A DNA stretch of 64,000 nt from contig JAZQVC010000005.1 of assembly GCA_045631645.1 (NCBI GenBank), forward strand, positions 113,284-177,283. Direction: 5' to 3'. Positions 7,312 to 16,219 of this stretch are shown piece after piece. Numbering within the stretch: position 1 is the stretch's first letter; each line of letters begins with the position of its first letter. The stretch comes from SIG459 sp045631645 (GTDB lineage Bacteria; Bacillota; Clostridia; Oscillospirales; Oscillospiraceae). The position numbers and the translations under genes were made by a program. The notes below the pieces were generated by a model, which saw only the letters and a program-made list of their open reading frames with translations, was not told the origin of the DNA and searched no databases.

Positions 7312-9684
7312 TTATTTGAGTTCAACAACGGTTACGCCCATTTCGCCTTCACCGTAGCGACCGAGCCTATAGTTTTTAACATAACGGTTGCGCTTAAGCT
7401 CATTTTGAACAGCCTGACGGAGGGCGCCTGTGCCTTTTCCGTGAATTATGGTCACAGTTTTCAGCTTGGCCATAACAGCGCTGTCCAAATAACGCTCCAT
7501 AGCCAGAAGAGCTTCATCAACCATCATTCCACGGAGGTCAACCTCAGAAGAAACGCTCATACTTCTGAGAGCAGCACTGCTTTTTTCAGCAACGCTCTTT
7601 TTGGATACCTTCGGCTTATCCACAAGAAGGACCTCGTCCTCCCTTGCGCTGACTTTCATGATGCCTGCCTGCAGCTGCAAAACTCTGTCAGCACCTATGG
7701 AAATAACATCGGCCTTTATACCCATGGATCGAATCTCAACTGTGTCGCCAACGCGAATTTCACGGGCAGACTCTTTGCGCTCTTCAGGCTTTTCCATACT
7801 TGCAGAAAGGGCATCCTCAGCCTCATTCATACTGCGGCGAAGGGCTGCTCTTGCCTCATTAACAGCAAGATGATCCCGCTCCCCTTTTTCAAGTTTTCTT
7901 ATACGGTCAAGCTCTTCAAAAACATATTCTGCCTGACGTCGGGCATCATCAAGAATGATCTGTGCTTCGCGCTTTGCCTTGATGTCTGCTTTTTCAAGAC
8001 GCACCTCCAGCTCAGCTCTCAGCTGTGCGCTCTTTTTTGCGTTTTCTTCAGCTTCACGAAGCTTACGGGTAATTTCGTCCTTGTCCTTCTCCATAAGCTG
8101 ACGCTGGTATTCAAGCTTTTCCAGCACCTCTTCCATGCTGGCGCTTTCGGTACCCACACGATTTTTCGCATCTTCTATAACATACTCGGGAAGACCGAGG
8201 CGCTTTGAAATCGCGAACGCATTGGATTTTCCGGGAATTCCTATAAGAAGACGGTATGTTGGCTTAAGTGTCTCCACATCAAATTCGCAGGAGGCGTTCT
8301 GAACTCCTTTTTGAGTTGTTGCATAAACCTTGAGCTCGGCATAATGAGTTGTGGCTGCAACAAGTGATCCTGCTTTTCTTGCGCTTTCAATTATGGATAT
8401 TGCCAAGGCTGCGCCTTCGGTGGGGTCTGTTCCCGCTCCAAGTTCATCAAAAAGAAGAAGTGTATTCTCGCCGCATTCTTCCAATATGCCAACTATATTT
8501 GTCATATGGGCAGAAAAAGTGGACAAGCTTTGCTCTATGCTCTGTTCATCACCTATATCCGCAAGAACCTTATTAAATACGGGAATTTCACTTCCATCAG
8601 ATGCAGGAATATGAAGTCCGCAGGCCGCCATAAGAGAAAGCAGACCCATAGTCTTGATAGATACAGTTTTACCGCCTGTGTTGGGGCCTGTTATAACGAT
8701 GGTATCAAATTCAGCACCAAGGCGAACATCAATAGGCACGGCACTTCCCTTAGGCAATAGTGGGTGGCGGGCGCGTTTGAGATTTATCTCTCCCACACTT
8801 ATAGCAGGCTCGCCGCAATCAAGCTTATAACTAAGCTTTGCCTTTGCGAAAATAAGATCCAACTCGATAAGAAGAATGCAGTCGGAGGAAATATCATCTC
8901 TAAAGGATGCGCACTCTGCACTGAGTTCCATAAGAATTCGCTCTATTTCCTTCTTTTCCTGAATACGAAGTTCCCTTATCTCATTATTGGCCTTAACCGC
9001 GGCCATAGGCTCAACAAACACTGTTGCTCCGGAGGATGAAATATCGTGAATCAGACCTGGAATTGCGTTTTTGTGGTCTGCCTTGACGGGAACAACATAG
9101 CGGTCAGAACGAGTTGTGATAATGCATTCCTGAAGAGCCTTTGAATAACTCGGAGAGGAAATTATCTTCTGAAGAACCTCTCTTACTCTGGATGCCGCGG
9201 CGCGTATTTTTCTGCGTATATCGGCAAGTTCTTTGCTAGCTAAATCTGCAATCTCATCCTCACCTGTTATGGAGGTTAATATTTTCTCCTCCAGATATTT
9301 ATTTGCGTGAAGAGAAAGAAAAAGATAGTTAATATCGCTTCTTCCAGCAGCTTCACCGCTGCCATAAATCTTTGCAAGACGCGCGCACTGCAAAACTCCT
9401 GCAATATTAAGAAGCTCGCGTGTATTGAGAACACCGCCCATATCAGCGCGTGCAAGGGCGTTGCGCACATCCTTAACTCCGCTGAAACTGGGGCTGCCCC
9501 TTGTTATCATCATTTCTTTGGCAGCGCTTGTCTGTCCCAAAAGACGCTGAACCTCCGCACGATGGGCGCTGGGGCGAATTTCAAGACATTTTTCTTTTGC
9601 GCTTTCGCTTACAGCTTCCTTTGCAAGCATTTCAAGTACCGCAGGAAGCTCCAGCGTTATCATGGATTTTTCATAAAGTTCCAT
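7312..9684 (-). CDS. mutS2: Endonuclease MutS2 / recombination and ribosome-rescue factor
   Basis: MutS-family ATPase linked in Firmicutes to suppression of homologous recombination and to collided-ribosome rescue. The 790-residue protein has the core and clamp helices, Walker A GPNTGGKT near residue 328, the STFSAHM segment, Walker B LLLFDELGAGTDP near 405, a long charged coiled-coil region at about 510-640, and a C-terminal Smr nuclease domain from about 715 (VDLRGMMVDEAL, then IIHGKGTGALR). There is no MutS mismatch-recognition domain, as expected for MutS2. It starts 4 bases after recO. Confidence 0.97.
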   Translation of the reverse strand: MELYEKSMITLELPAVLEMLAKEAVSESAKEKCLEIRPSAHRAEVQRLLGQTSAAKEMMITRGSPSFSGVKDVRNALARADMGGVLNTRELLNIAGVLQCARLAKIYGSGEAAGRSDINYLFLSLHANKYLEEKILTSITGEDEIADLASKELADIRRKIRAAASRVREVLQKIISSPSYSKALQECIITTRSDRYVVPVKADHKNAIPGLIHDISSSGATVFVEPMAAVKANNEIRELRIQEKKEIERILMELSAECASFRDDISSDCILLIELDLIFAKAKLSYKLDCGEPAISVGEINLKRARHPLLPKGSAVPIDVRLGAEFDTIVITGPNTGGKTVSIKTMGLLSLMAACGLHIPASDGSEIPVFNKVLADIGDEQSIEQSLSTFSAHMTNIVGILEECGENTLLLFDELGAGTDPTEGAALAISIIESARKAGSLVAATTHYAELKVYATTQKGVQNASCEFDVETLKPTYRLLIGIPGKSNAFAISKRLGLPEYVIEDAKNRVGTESASMEEVLEKLEYQRQLMEKDKDEITRKLREAEENAKKSAQLRAELEVRLEKADIKAKREAQIILDDARRQAEYVFEELDRIRKLEKGERDHLAVNEARAALRRSMNEAEDALSASMEKPEERKESAREIRVGDTVEIRSMGIKADVISIGADRVLQLQAGIMKVSAREDEVLLVDKPKVSKKSVAEKSSAALRSMSVSSEVDLRGMMVDEALLAMERYLDSAVMAKLKTVTIIHGKGTGALRQAVQNELKRNRYVKNYRLGRYGEGEMGVTVVELK

Positions 9685-9688
9685 AAAA

Positions 9689-10441
9689 TTATCCTTTGTA
9701 ACTTATACCTTTCCAGTAGTCCAAAGAGGAAAATCCTCTTTCAAGCTGCGAGGCGACATATGCTTCGGCAATATCGCAAAGCTGCTTTTCTGCAATTTCA
9801 GGAATACTGAAAGAGAAAATCTTTTTCGGCTCTGCAAGACAAATATATCTCATGGCCTCAATTGTATCATTTGATGCAGGCATGCTAATGCCTACACTTC
9901 CGGGCGAGCAACCGCGGCAATGCATAACTCCACCCTTCAGGGAGAAAAGAGCGTCGCTTGGGATTTCCTCTCCGCAGGAGACGCATCCATATAGATCAGG
10001 CTCAAATCCCGAAAGGCACATAAGTCTCAGTTCAAAAACAGCCTTAATATGTTCGCTTTTATAAAGTTTCCTGCTTAAAGCAAAAAGAGAATTGAGACCA
10101 AGCTGCAAAACTTCGGGGTTGGGGCTATCCTCATCACTGACAGCGTCCAACAAATCGGCAAAATAATTGGCCAAAGCAAGATATTCAATATCCTCCCTCA
10201 AAGGAAGAAACTGCTCAATTGTCTGGGCTTCGTTCAAGCTCCACTTTCCTTTGTTGCCAAACAAAGTCATATCACTATAGCAAAGAATCTGAGAAGCAGC
10301 CGCATACTTGCAACTTTTTCTTAACGCTCCCCTGGCCTTCACTGTAAGCTTGCCCTCTTCAGCCGTGAGAACTGTCAGTATTTTATCCGCATCTTTATAT
10401 TTTGTTTCCCGAAGCACAAGAGCTTTGGCATTAAGATACAT
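9689..10441 (-). CDS. recO: DNA repair protein RecO
   Basis: Loads RecA onto SSB-coated single strands together with RecR. The start is placed at the ATG at 10441 (MYLNAKALVL), the family N-terminus, behind a GAGG ribosome site; in-frame sequence continues upstream but does not look like RecO. The 250-residue protein has the N-terminal OB-fold (VLRETKYKDADKILTVL) and a C4 zinc cluster CVSCGEE...CRGC near residues 155-180. It follows yqzL and era as in Bacillus. Confidence 0.94.
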   Translation of the reverse strand: MYLNAKALVLRETKYKDADKILTVLTAEEGKLTVKARGALRKSCKYAAASQILCYSDMTLFGNKGKWSLNEAQTIEQFLPLREDIEYLALANYFADLLDAVSDEDSPNPEVLQLGLNSLFALSRKLYKSEHIKAVFELRLMCLSGFEPDLYGCVSCGEEIPSDALFSLKGGVMHCRGCSPGSVGISMPASNDTIEAMRYICLAEPKKIFSFSIPEIAEKQLCDIAEAYVASQLERGFSSLDYWKGISYKG

Positions 10442-10504
10442 ATTATGTAAACCTCGATTAAATTCTGCGGCGGGGCGAATTAATTCGCCCCACACCAAAC
10501 TTAT

Positions 10505-10606
10505 TTATACAGTTTTCTTCTGAATCCGCACTTTTTCATCTGCTTTCATCAGAAGATAGCATATAGGCTCGCCGGTATCACGAAACACAGTCCAATAATT
10601 ATCCAT
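10505..10606 (-). CDS. yqzL: YqzL-family short protein (33 residues)
   Basis: Short gene between era and recO, the place yqzL occupies in Bacillus. The ATG at 10606 is preceded by a good GGAGGG ribosome site. The product begins MDNYWTVFRDTGEPICYLL and is rich in Lys and aromatic residues. The pattern W-x-V-F-x-x-T-G-x-x-x-x-Y-L-L matches my memory of YqzL. No function is known for the family; synteny is the strongest support. Confidence 0.8.
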   Translation of the reverse strand: MDNYWTVFRDTGEPICYLLMKADEKVRIQKKTV

Positions 10607-10666
10607 CTGATATTCCCTCCACAAATATATGCTTTCGCACCGTGGAGGAAATATAACAGGTAAATT

Positions 10667-11554
10667 TTATTCGCTGAATCCGAAGTTGCGAAGCAGCACA
10701 TCGCTGTCGCGCCAGTTCTCCTTCACCTTAACCCAGGTCTGGAGATAAACCTTGGTTCCCATAAAGCGTTCTATATCTCGGCGGGCCTGCTCGCCAATCT
10801 TTTTGAGCATTGCGCCTTGTTTGCCAATAATAATACCCTTATGGCTTGCCTTTTCGCAATAAATGGTAACATCAAGGTCGATGATTTCATTTTCACGCTC
10901 GGTGAAACGGGTTACCTCAACTGCAGTACCGTGAGGAATTTCCTTATCAAGGCAGCGAAGCAGCTTTTCGCGAACAATTTCTGCGCAAACATGCTTATCA
11001 GGCTGGTCGGTGACCATATCCTCGGGGAAAAGCGCGGGAGACTCAACGGCATAATCTTCCATCATCTCAAGAAGCTGATCGGTGCCGTTTTTGCGCATTG
11101 CGGAAATGGGAATTATAGCCTTCCATTCAAATGCCTCTGCATAGCATGCGATAACAGCGAGGAGGGCCTCCTTCTCAACAGTATCTATCTTATTGATGAT
11201 AAGTATTGCAGGGCAGCCACTCTGCTTGATACGAGTAATAAGTGCCTCTTCCTGAGAACCTATGTTTGCAATGGGCTCAACAACAAGGAGGATAAGATCA
11301 ACATCGGGAATAGACTCATTAACAACGTTAACCATATAATCCCCAAGCTTGGTGCGGGGCTTGTGGAAGCCGGGAGTATCCATAAGCACAAGCTGGGTCT
11401 CTCCCCTGTTTATAACAGCAGTAATGCGGTTTCTGGTTGTCTGGGGCTTGTTGGAAACAATTGCAATTTTCTCTCCAACAAGAGAATTAGTGAGGGTGGA
11501 TTTGCCAACATTGGGTCTGCCGCAAATAGTAATCATTGCAGTTTTATTAATCAT
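10667..11554 (-). CDS. era: GTPase Era
   Basis: Essential GTPase that chaperones 16S rRNA 3'-end maturation and 30S assembly. The 295-residue protein shows G1 GRPNVGKST (residues 12-20), G3 DTPGF near 59, G4 NKID near 122 and the C-terminal KH RNA-binding domain with GKQGAMLKKIG near 245. The size is typical. It is in an operon with ybeY upstream and yqzL-recO downstream, linking rRNA processing and repair genes. Confidence 0.98.
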   Translation of the reverse strand: MINKTAMITICGRPNVGKSTLTNSLVGEKIAIVSNKPQTTRNRITAVINRGETQLVLMDTPGFHKPRTKLGDYMVNVVNESIPDVDLILLVVEPIANIGSQEEALITRIKQSGCPAILIINKIDTVEKEALLAVIACYAEAFEWKAIIPISAMRKNGTDQLLEMMEDYAVESPALFPEDMVTDQPDKHVCAEIVREKLLRCLDKEIPHGTAVEVTRFTERENEIIDLDVTIYCEKASHKGIIIGKQGAMLKKIGEQARRDIERFMGTKVYLQTWVKVKENWRDSDVLLRNFGFSE

Positions 11555-11602
11555 TTTTGATCTCCTTTATTTTCGTTATAAGGTAAAGGACTTTTGCCTT
11601 AT

Positions 11603-12085
11603 TTATAAACCTATAATATTCATAATCGCGTCTTCTCTTGCCCGCATCTGAGCCTTCTGTTCGCCTTCATCAAGATGATCATACCCGAGAAGATGCAAAA
11701 CAGAATGAACACACAGATAGCTTACCTCCCGTGCAAAGCTATGACCGTATTCTTCTGCCTGAGCTCGGCAGCGCTCGAGAGACACAACCATATCTCCAAG
11801 AATTATTCTTCCCTTTTCATGGTCATATTCGCAGTATTCGGATGAAAACTCACCGGGAACAAGTTCGTTCATGGGAAAGGACAAAACGTCTGTAGGACGG
11901 TCAATCTCTCTCTGCTCAAGATTTATGGCGTGGATACCAACATCGTCAGTTAACATAATACTTATGTGGCAATCCTCGTTTATCCCCTCCGCTTTAAGTG
12001 CAGCAGAGGCAGAGCGTCTGAGAAGTCTGGCAACGCCAAAATGTCCAAGACCTTTCTTTTCTCTGTATACCTGTATCTTATGCAT
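11603..12085 (-). CDS. ybeY: Endoribonuclease YbeY
   Basis: Zinc-dependent endoribonuclease in 16S rRNA 3' maturation and ribosome quality control. The ATG at 12085 (MHKIQVYREK) is preferred over an in-frame TTG at 12103, because a GGGAG ribosome site precedes it and the TTG would abut the phoH stop. The zinc motif HSVLHLLGYDH sits near residue 127, and the RPTDVLSFPM block near 64 is typical. The product is 160 residues. It lies between phoH and era; dgkA and cdd, which intervene in Bacillus, are absent. Confidence 0.95.
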   Translation of the reverse strand: MHKIQVYREKKGLGHFGVARLLRRSASAALKAEGINEDCHISIMLTDDVGIHAINLEQREIDRPTDVLSFPMNELVPGEFSSEYCEYDHEKGRIILGDMVVSLERCRAQAEEYGHSFAREVSYLCVHSVLHLLGYDHLDEGEQKAQMRAREDAIMNIIGL

Positions 12086-12103
12086 AGTCAGCTTATCTCC
12101 CAA

Positions 12104-13102
12104 TTACTTCTTTTTGTATTTGCCGGGCATTGTTTTTGCGGGGGCTTTATCAGGAAGAGCTTTTTTCTCATACGCCTCGATTATTCTTTGAACAAGAACA
12201 TGGCGGACAACGTCGGCGCTTGTTAGGCGGCATATTGCGATATCCTCAATGCCGTCAAGCACACGCATTGCCTCTTTAAGTCCGCTGGGCTTATCGCTGG
12301 GCAGGTCAATCTGGGTAACGTCACCGGTAATTACCATTTTGGAGCCGAAGCCCATACGGGTGAGGAACATTTTCATCTGCTCACGGGAGGTGTTCTGTGC
12401 TTCATCAAGAATTATAAAGCTGTCATCAAGGGTACGTCCACGCATATAAGCGAGAGGTGCTACCTCAATATTGCCCTTTTCAAGATAGCTGTTATAAGTC
12501 TCCGCTCCAAACATGTCGAAGAGCGCATCATAAAGGGGACGGAGATAAGGGTCAACCTTGCTCTGCAGATCTCCGGGAAGGAAACCCAGTCTCTCGCCCG
12601 CTTCAACCGCAGGTCTGGTGAGAATGATGCGGTTGACTTCCTTAGCGCGAAAAGCAGCCACTGCAGCAGCAACAGCGAGATAGGTTTTGCCTGTTCCCGC
12701 AGGGCCTATGCCGAGGGTGATAGTGTTATTTTTAATAGCCTCGCAGTAAGCGCGCTGACCGAGGGTTTTTGCTTTGACAGCCTTACCCTTGCTGGTCATG
12801 CAAACGGTGTCTCCTGCTATTGCAGATATTTTGGTTTCCTTGCCCTCGCGAACAAGTTTGAGAATATAGCGCACATTCTGAGCGTCAATATTTTCCCCTC
12901 TTGCGGCAAGAGAGATAAGTCCCTCAATTGCCTTTTCAGCAAGAGCAACATTTTCCTCGCTGCCGTTTATACGAAGACTGCTGTCTCTGTCCGTTACGGC
13001 AACGTCCAGCTCTGTTTCAATAATTCTTATATTCTGGTCAAAAGAACCGAAAACATTGACTATATTTTCAATTCTGTCCACTTCTATTTTTTTCTCTGCC
13101 AT
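12104..13102 (-). CDS. phoH: PhoH-family ATPase
   Basis: Cytoplasmic P-loop ATPase related to helicase core domains, associated with RNA metabolism and always near ybeY. The 332-residue protein has an N-terminal KH-like region, Walker A GPAGTGKT near residue 136, Walker B FIILDEAQN near 235 and a TGDVTQIDLP motif near 260. It follows yqfD with no intergenic base, consistent with one operon. Its exact substrate is unknown for the family. Confidence 0.95.
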   Translation of the reverse strand: MAEKKIEVDRIENIVNVFGSFDQNIRIIETELDVAVTDRDSSLRINGSEENVALAEKAIEGLISLAARGENIDAQNVRYILKLVREGKETKISAIAGDTVCMTSKGKAVKAKTLGQRAYCEAIKNNTITLGIGPAGTGKTYLAVAAAVAAFRAKEVNRIILTRPAVEAGERLGFLPGDLQSKVDPYLRPLYDALFDMFGAETYNSYLEKGNIEVAPLAYMRGRTLDDSFIILDEAQNTSREQMKMFLTRMGFGSKMVITGDVTQIDLPSDKPSGLKEAMRVLDGIEDIAICRLTSADVVRHVLVQRIIEAYEKKALPDKAPAKTMPGKYKKK

Positions 13103-14326
13103 TTATTCATCATCCGCTTTCTGACTGAACTTATATAGGCTATTGGCGATTTCCTCTTCGCTTACAGCCGCTGAAAGGCCAATTTCCTCAATACAGCGCA
13201 CTCTTAAAGTTGAAATTATCAGTCCGTTGCTTTTACCAACACTCAGCTTTTCACCAATAATTTCTCCGCCGTTTATTTCCCGGGAAAAGTTTTCTCTTAG
13301 GCTATATTCCAGCACCCGGGATGCCGCTTGATAATCTGCTTCGCAATATTCGCCGGAATATGAAAAGCTACATTCCCTAACTATACTGACGGGAAGTTTC
13401 AGTATACCTTTTATCTCAGGACTCCATACAGATATGATTTTATCACAAAAGTCCTCTGAAATGCTACTGCCAGAATAAAAATTTATTCGTTTATTACCTA
13501 TTATAAGAGCATATTTTGCTCTTATTTTTCCTGTTGCGGACTTTTTTTGTATGGTTGAAGCCCTCACGGCTATAAAAGCATTGTTTGTTTCAGCCTTTAC
13601 TGTTCCCAGTGAGTTAAGAAAACGAGGTGGAGCATAACTACTTTCCACGATTCCGGATATTAACACCTCCCCCTTTTTCACCGCGTCGCCCGATTTGACA
13701 AGGCTTTTTCCCTCAAAGGCATTAACTTCAACTATAAATCCATCCTTATCAGCAACTATGCTTGAGCATTCATTTTTATATGCCATTTCCGGAGGACGCT
13801 TTCTTTCTACTACTATTACCTCCGCTAAACTTCCATGCATATTAACGGTTATCCAGCTAAGCTCCGGTATGGAATAGAGAACCTCGCTTCTTATATTGTC
13901 TGCTGAAAAGGCTGGCCAAAATGCTCCGTTCTCAACGCCGCATTGTGCAAGAACCGATAATATCTCCCCATCACTAACATTCTCATTACCCTTAAGCTCT
14001 ATCTCCCATACATAAAACTTAGACCAAAAAACAACTGCAATGAGCAGAAATATTATAATAATGGGGATAACTTTTCTTCTGATTGCATATAGCCATTCCC
14101 TGCCGCTTTTCACAGATTCAAAGTCGCAAAAACAGCTCATTGCTATTTTCTTCGCCTCTTTAATATCCGAGAACGGGATTTTCAGTTCTATAGTAAAGTG
14201 ATCAATTCTCCTCACCGAGGCAAGCTCTATTCCTGCACTTGAACAACTGTTCAAAAAACTCTCCGTCATTAGCCCCTTTATTCTTATCATAGCCATACCA
14301 AAGAGGAAACTTATTATTGCAGACAT
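13103..14326 (-). CDS. yqfD: Sporulation protein YqfD
   Basis: Mother-cell membrane protein required for sporulation in Bacillus, where I recall it in the sigma-E regulon. The 407-residue protein has a cytoplasmic N-terminal part, one transmembrane helix at about residues 87-106 and a large outer part with a POTRA/FtsQ-like stretch (FYVWEIELKGNENVSDGEIL) and an RKRPPEM motif. It follows yqfC by 3 bases and precedes phoH, the exact Bacillus order. Molecular function is unknown. Confidence 0.92.
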   Translation of the reverse strand: MSAIISFLFGMAMIRIKGLMTESFLNSCSSAGIELASVRRIDHFTIELKIPFSDIKEAKKIAMSCFCDFESVKSGREWLYAIRRKVIPIIIIFLLIAVVFWSKFYVWEIELKGNENVSDGEILSVLAQCGVENGAFWPAFSADNIRSEVLYSIPELSWITVNMHGSLAEVIVVERKRPPEMAYKNECSSIVADKDGFIVEVNAFEGKSLVKSGDAVKKGEVLISGIVESSYAPPRFLNSLGTVKAETNNAFIAVRASTIQKKSATGKIRAKYALIIGNKRINFYSGSSISEDFCDKIISVWSPEIKGILKLPVSIVRECSFSYSGEYCEADYQAASRVLEYSLRENFSREINGGEIIGEKLSVGKSNGLIISTLRVRCIEEIGLSAAVSEEEIANSLYKFSQKADDE

Positions 14327-14329
14327 ATT

Positions 14330-14587
14330 TCATTCAAGCTCAAGGCTTAAGATCTTTCCGCCTATTACGAGCCCCTCCTTTTTCATAGCAATTATAAAAA
14401 GATCATCTCCGCTGATTCTGACCTTTTCCTTTCGGCAGTCCACAACAATGCTCTCGTTGCTATATTCAATAACCCCTCTGCAGTTTTCTATGCTTACACG
14501 GCTTTTTCCCGAAATACATATTCTGCATACGCCCGCAGCTTCACATGGAATAGCGAATTTTTCAAGGGCATTTTCAATAATTCCCAG
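14330..14587 (-). CDS. yqfC: Sporulation protein YqfC, apparent CTG start
   Basis: An 85-residue YqfC-family protein. The body reads SRVSIENCRGVIEYS and then KEKVRISGDDL, the beta-rich YqfC pattern. It ends 3 bases before yqfD, the conserved partner. In this frame a TGA lies three codons upstream, and the only plausible initiation codon is CTG at 14585-14587, correctly spaced from an AAGGGGTGA ribosome site. Start by CTG is rare and deserves checking. A sigma-E-like -10 box lies just upstream. Confidence 0.85.
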   Translation of the reverse strand: MGIIENALEKFAIPCEAAGVCRICISGKSRVSIENCRGVIEYSNESIVVDCRKEKVRISGDDLFIIAMKKEGLVIGGKILSLELE

Positions 14588-14608
14588 CTTAAATCACCCC
14601 TTTTAGAA

Positions 14609-14616
14609 AATGTATG
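14609..14616 (-). promoter_or_regulatory. Possible sigma-E-type -10 element for yqfC
   Basis: Minus-strand CATACATT matches the Bacillus sigma-E -10 consensus CATACAnT. The predicted start point about 7 bases downstream would leave a short leader that just contains the yqfC ribosome site. The -35 region is poor. yqfC/yqfD are mother-cell sporulation genes, which fits. Confidence 0.5.
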
Positions 14617-14676
14617 CCAAAAAGGACAACTTTAGCCCCGCGGCATCATAAAATCAAAACAAAGGGGGTGGGTGAT

Positions 14677-15654
14677 TTGAAAAAATCATTATTCAGATAT
14701 TTCAGCGTATGTATTATTTCAGTTTCTTTATGTGCTCTTATATCCAATCCCTCCGGAGCCTCCGATGCCGTTAGGCAAGGGCTTGAAAGCTGCGCCAAAA
14801 TAATTATCCCTTCGCTCCTTCCCTTCTTTTTTATTTCAGGTTTGATAAGCTCCATTGGCATAGCGGATGATTTGGTAAAAATAATCCAGAAGACATTCAA
14901 AAATGTATCCGGCACATTCGCATATGCCTGCACACCCTTTATACTGGGAATACTGGGAGGCTATCCCGTTGGCGCAATCGCAATTTCAAGCCTTGTGAAA
15001 GACAAACATATTAGCGCAAAGCAAGGAGAAAAGCTTTTACCGATATGCAACAACACAGGGCCCGCTTTTATTATCGGTGCAGTTGGTGGCGGAATATTTA
15101 CCTCAGTCAAAGCGGGCCTACTTCTATATTTCTGCCACATAAGTGCTGCCATAATTCTAATCCCCGTTTTCTTCCCAAAGACTTCCGGAAAAAACAGCAG
15201 AATCCCTTTAGGAGATAATAATTATTCTAACCTTTCCAAGGCTTTACCTGAATGCGTGAAAGGGGCTTTGGATAAATGCTTATCAATCTGCGGCTTCGTT
15301 ATTTTCTTTGCAGTAGCAAAAGAAATCCTCACTCAGCTTGGAATAAGAAACTTTATTGCGCTATCACTTAACAAATATTTTGGCATTGAAATAGGTATAT
15401 GCCAATGTCTTATATACGGCATTTTGGAACTTGGCGGTGGAATTGCATCAATGGCTGACTTGCCGCTATGCCCCCTTAATCTTGCCCTTTCCGCTTTCAT
15501 TCTTGGATTTGGCAGTCTCTCCGTACACTGCCAAACGCTGGCAGTTACCAGTGAAGCAAATATAAAATGCGCCCGACATTTTGTCGGACGCATTTTGCAC
15601 GGAGCGCTTTCAGCCCTACTGGTATATATTTTATCAAAGATAATTAGAATTTAA
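14677..15654 (+). CDS. ylbJ: Sporulation integral membrane protein YlbJ
   Basis: Polytopic membrane protein of the nucleoside-transporter (gate) type, needed for spore cortex formation and heat resistance in Bacillus. About eight hydrophobic segments are visible. Hallmarks are IIPSLLPFFFISGL, GILGGYPVGAI and LLPICNNTGPAFIIGAVG. The TTG at 14677 is chosen because it follows the strong ribosome site AAAGGGGGTGGGTGAT; an ATG-initiated in-frame start at 14614 would add 21 basic residues. It is divergent from yqfC. Its 3' end overlaps the convergent chromate-transporter gene by 11 bases. Confidence 0.92.
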   Translation: MKKSLFRYFSVCIISVSLCALISNPSGASDAVRQGLESCAKIIIPSLLPFFFISGLISSIGIADDLVKIIQKTFKNVSGTFAYACTPFILGILGGYPVGAIAISSLVKDKHISAKQGEKLLPICNNTGPAFIIGAVGGGIFTSVKAGLLLYFCHISAAIILIPVFFPKTSGKNSRIPLGDNNYSNLSKALPECVKGALDKCLSICGFVIFFAVAKEILTQLGIRNFIALSLNKYFGIEIGICQCLIYGILELGGGIASMADLPLCPLNLALSAFILGFGSLSVHCQTLAVTSEANIKCARHFVGRILHGALSALLVYILSKIIRI

Positions 15655-16219
15655 ATATTAGTCCTGCCACAGCGGAAAAAGCTATAAAGACAAGCGGATG
15701 AAATTTCTTTGTTTTTTTCACAAGGTTTGTGAAAACCCATATCACTGCAAAAAGGATTATTGCCTTCGGGTCAATGAGATCAAAAATCTTTCCGCTAAGC
15801 TTAAAGGCAGAAATATCCACTATGCACAGCATAAGCACGCTGACTCCCGCAGCAGCAATAAGGGCTGTTGAAGCAGGTCTTATTCCATAAAATATACGGT
15901 CAACATATTTGCTTTTTCGAAATGCCTTCAAAAAAGCGGCAACGATGAGAATTATAATAACAGAAGGAAGCACCAGGCCCAAAGTTGCTATAATACTTCC
16001 GGGTATGCCTGCGGTAAGGTAACCTACATAAGTTGCCATATTTACGCCTATGGGACCGGGTGTTGACTCACTGACCGCCACCATATCCGCAAGCTGAGCG
16101 TGGGTGAACCATCCGGTGCGGGTGGAAATATCCTCAAGAAAAGGAATGGTTGCCATTCCTCCGCCTACGGCGAAAAGACCAGTCAGGAAAAATTCAATGA
16201 AAAGCTGAATATAAATCAT
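15644..16219 (-). CDS. Chromate transporter, short-chain subunit 2 (CHR family)
   Basis: One half of a two-gene CHR-family transporter; long-chain members are fusions of two such halves. The 191-residue membrane protein carries the repeated signature GLFAVGGGMATIPFLED near residue 15 and SESTPGPIGVNMATYVGY near 50. The ATG overlaps the stop of the partner half by 4 bases, indicating coupled synthesis. Chromate export is shown for some relatives, but the natural anion here is unknown. Confidence 0.93.
   Translation of the reverse strand: MIYIQLFIEFFLTGLFAVGGGMATIPFLEDISTRTGWFTHAQLADMVAVSESTPGPIGVNMATYVGYLTAGIPGSIIATLGLVLPSVIIILIVAAFLKAFRKSKYVDRIFYGIRPASTALIAAAGVSVLMLCIVDISAFKLSGKIFDLIDPKAIILFAVIWVFTNLVKKTKKFHPLVFIAFSAVAGLIFKF

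Noticed and set aside
14647..14654. CATAAAAT as a sigma-E -10 for ylbJ
   Set aside because: One mismatch to consensus and no acceptable -35 at 13-15 bases; too weak to list although ylbJ is a sporulation gene.
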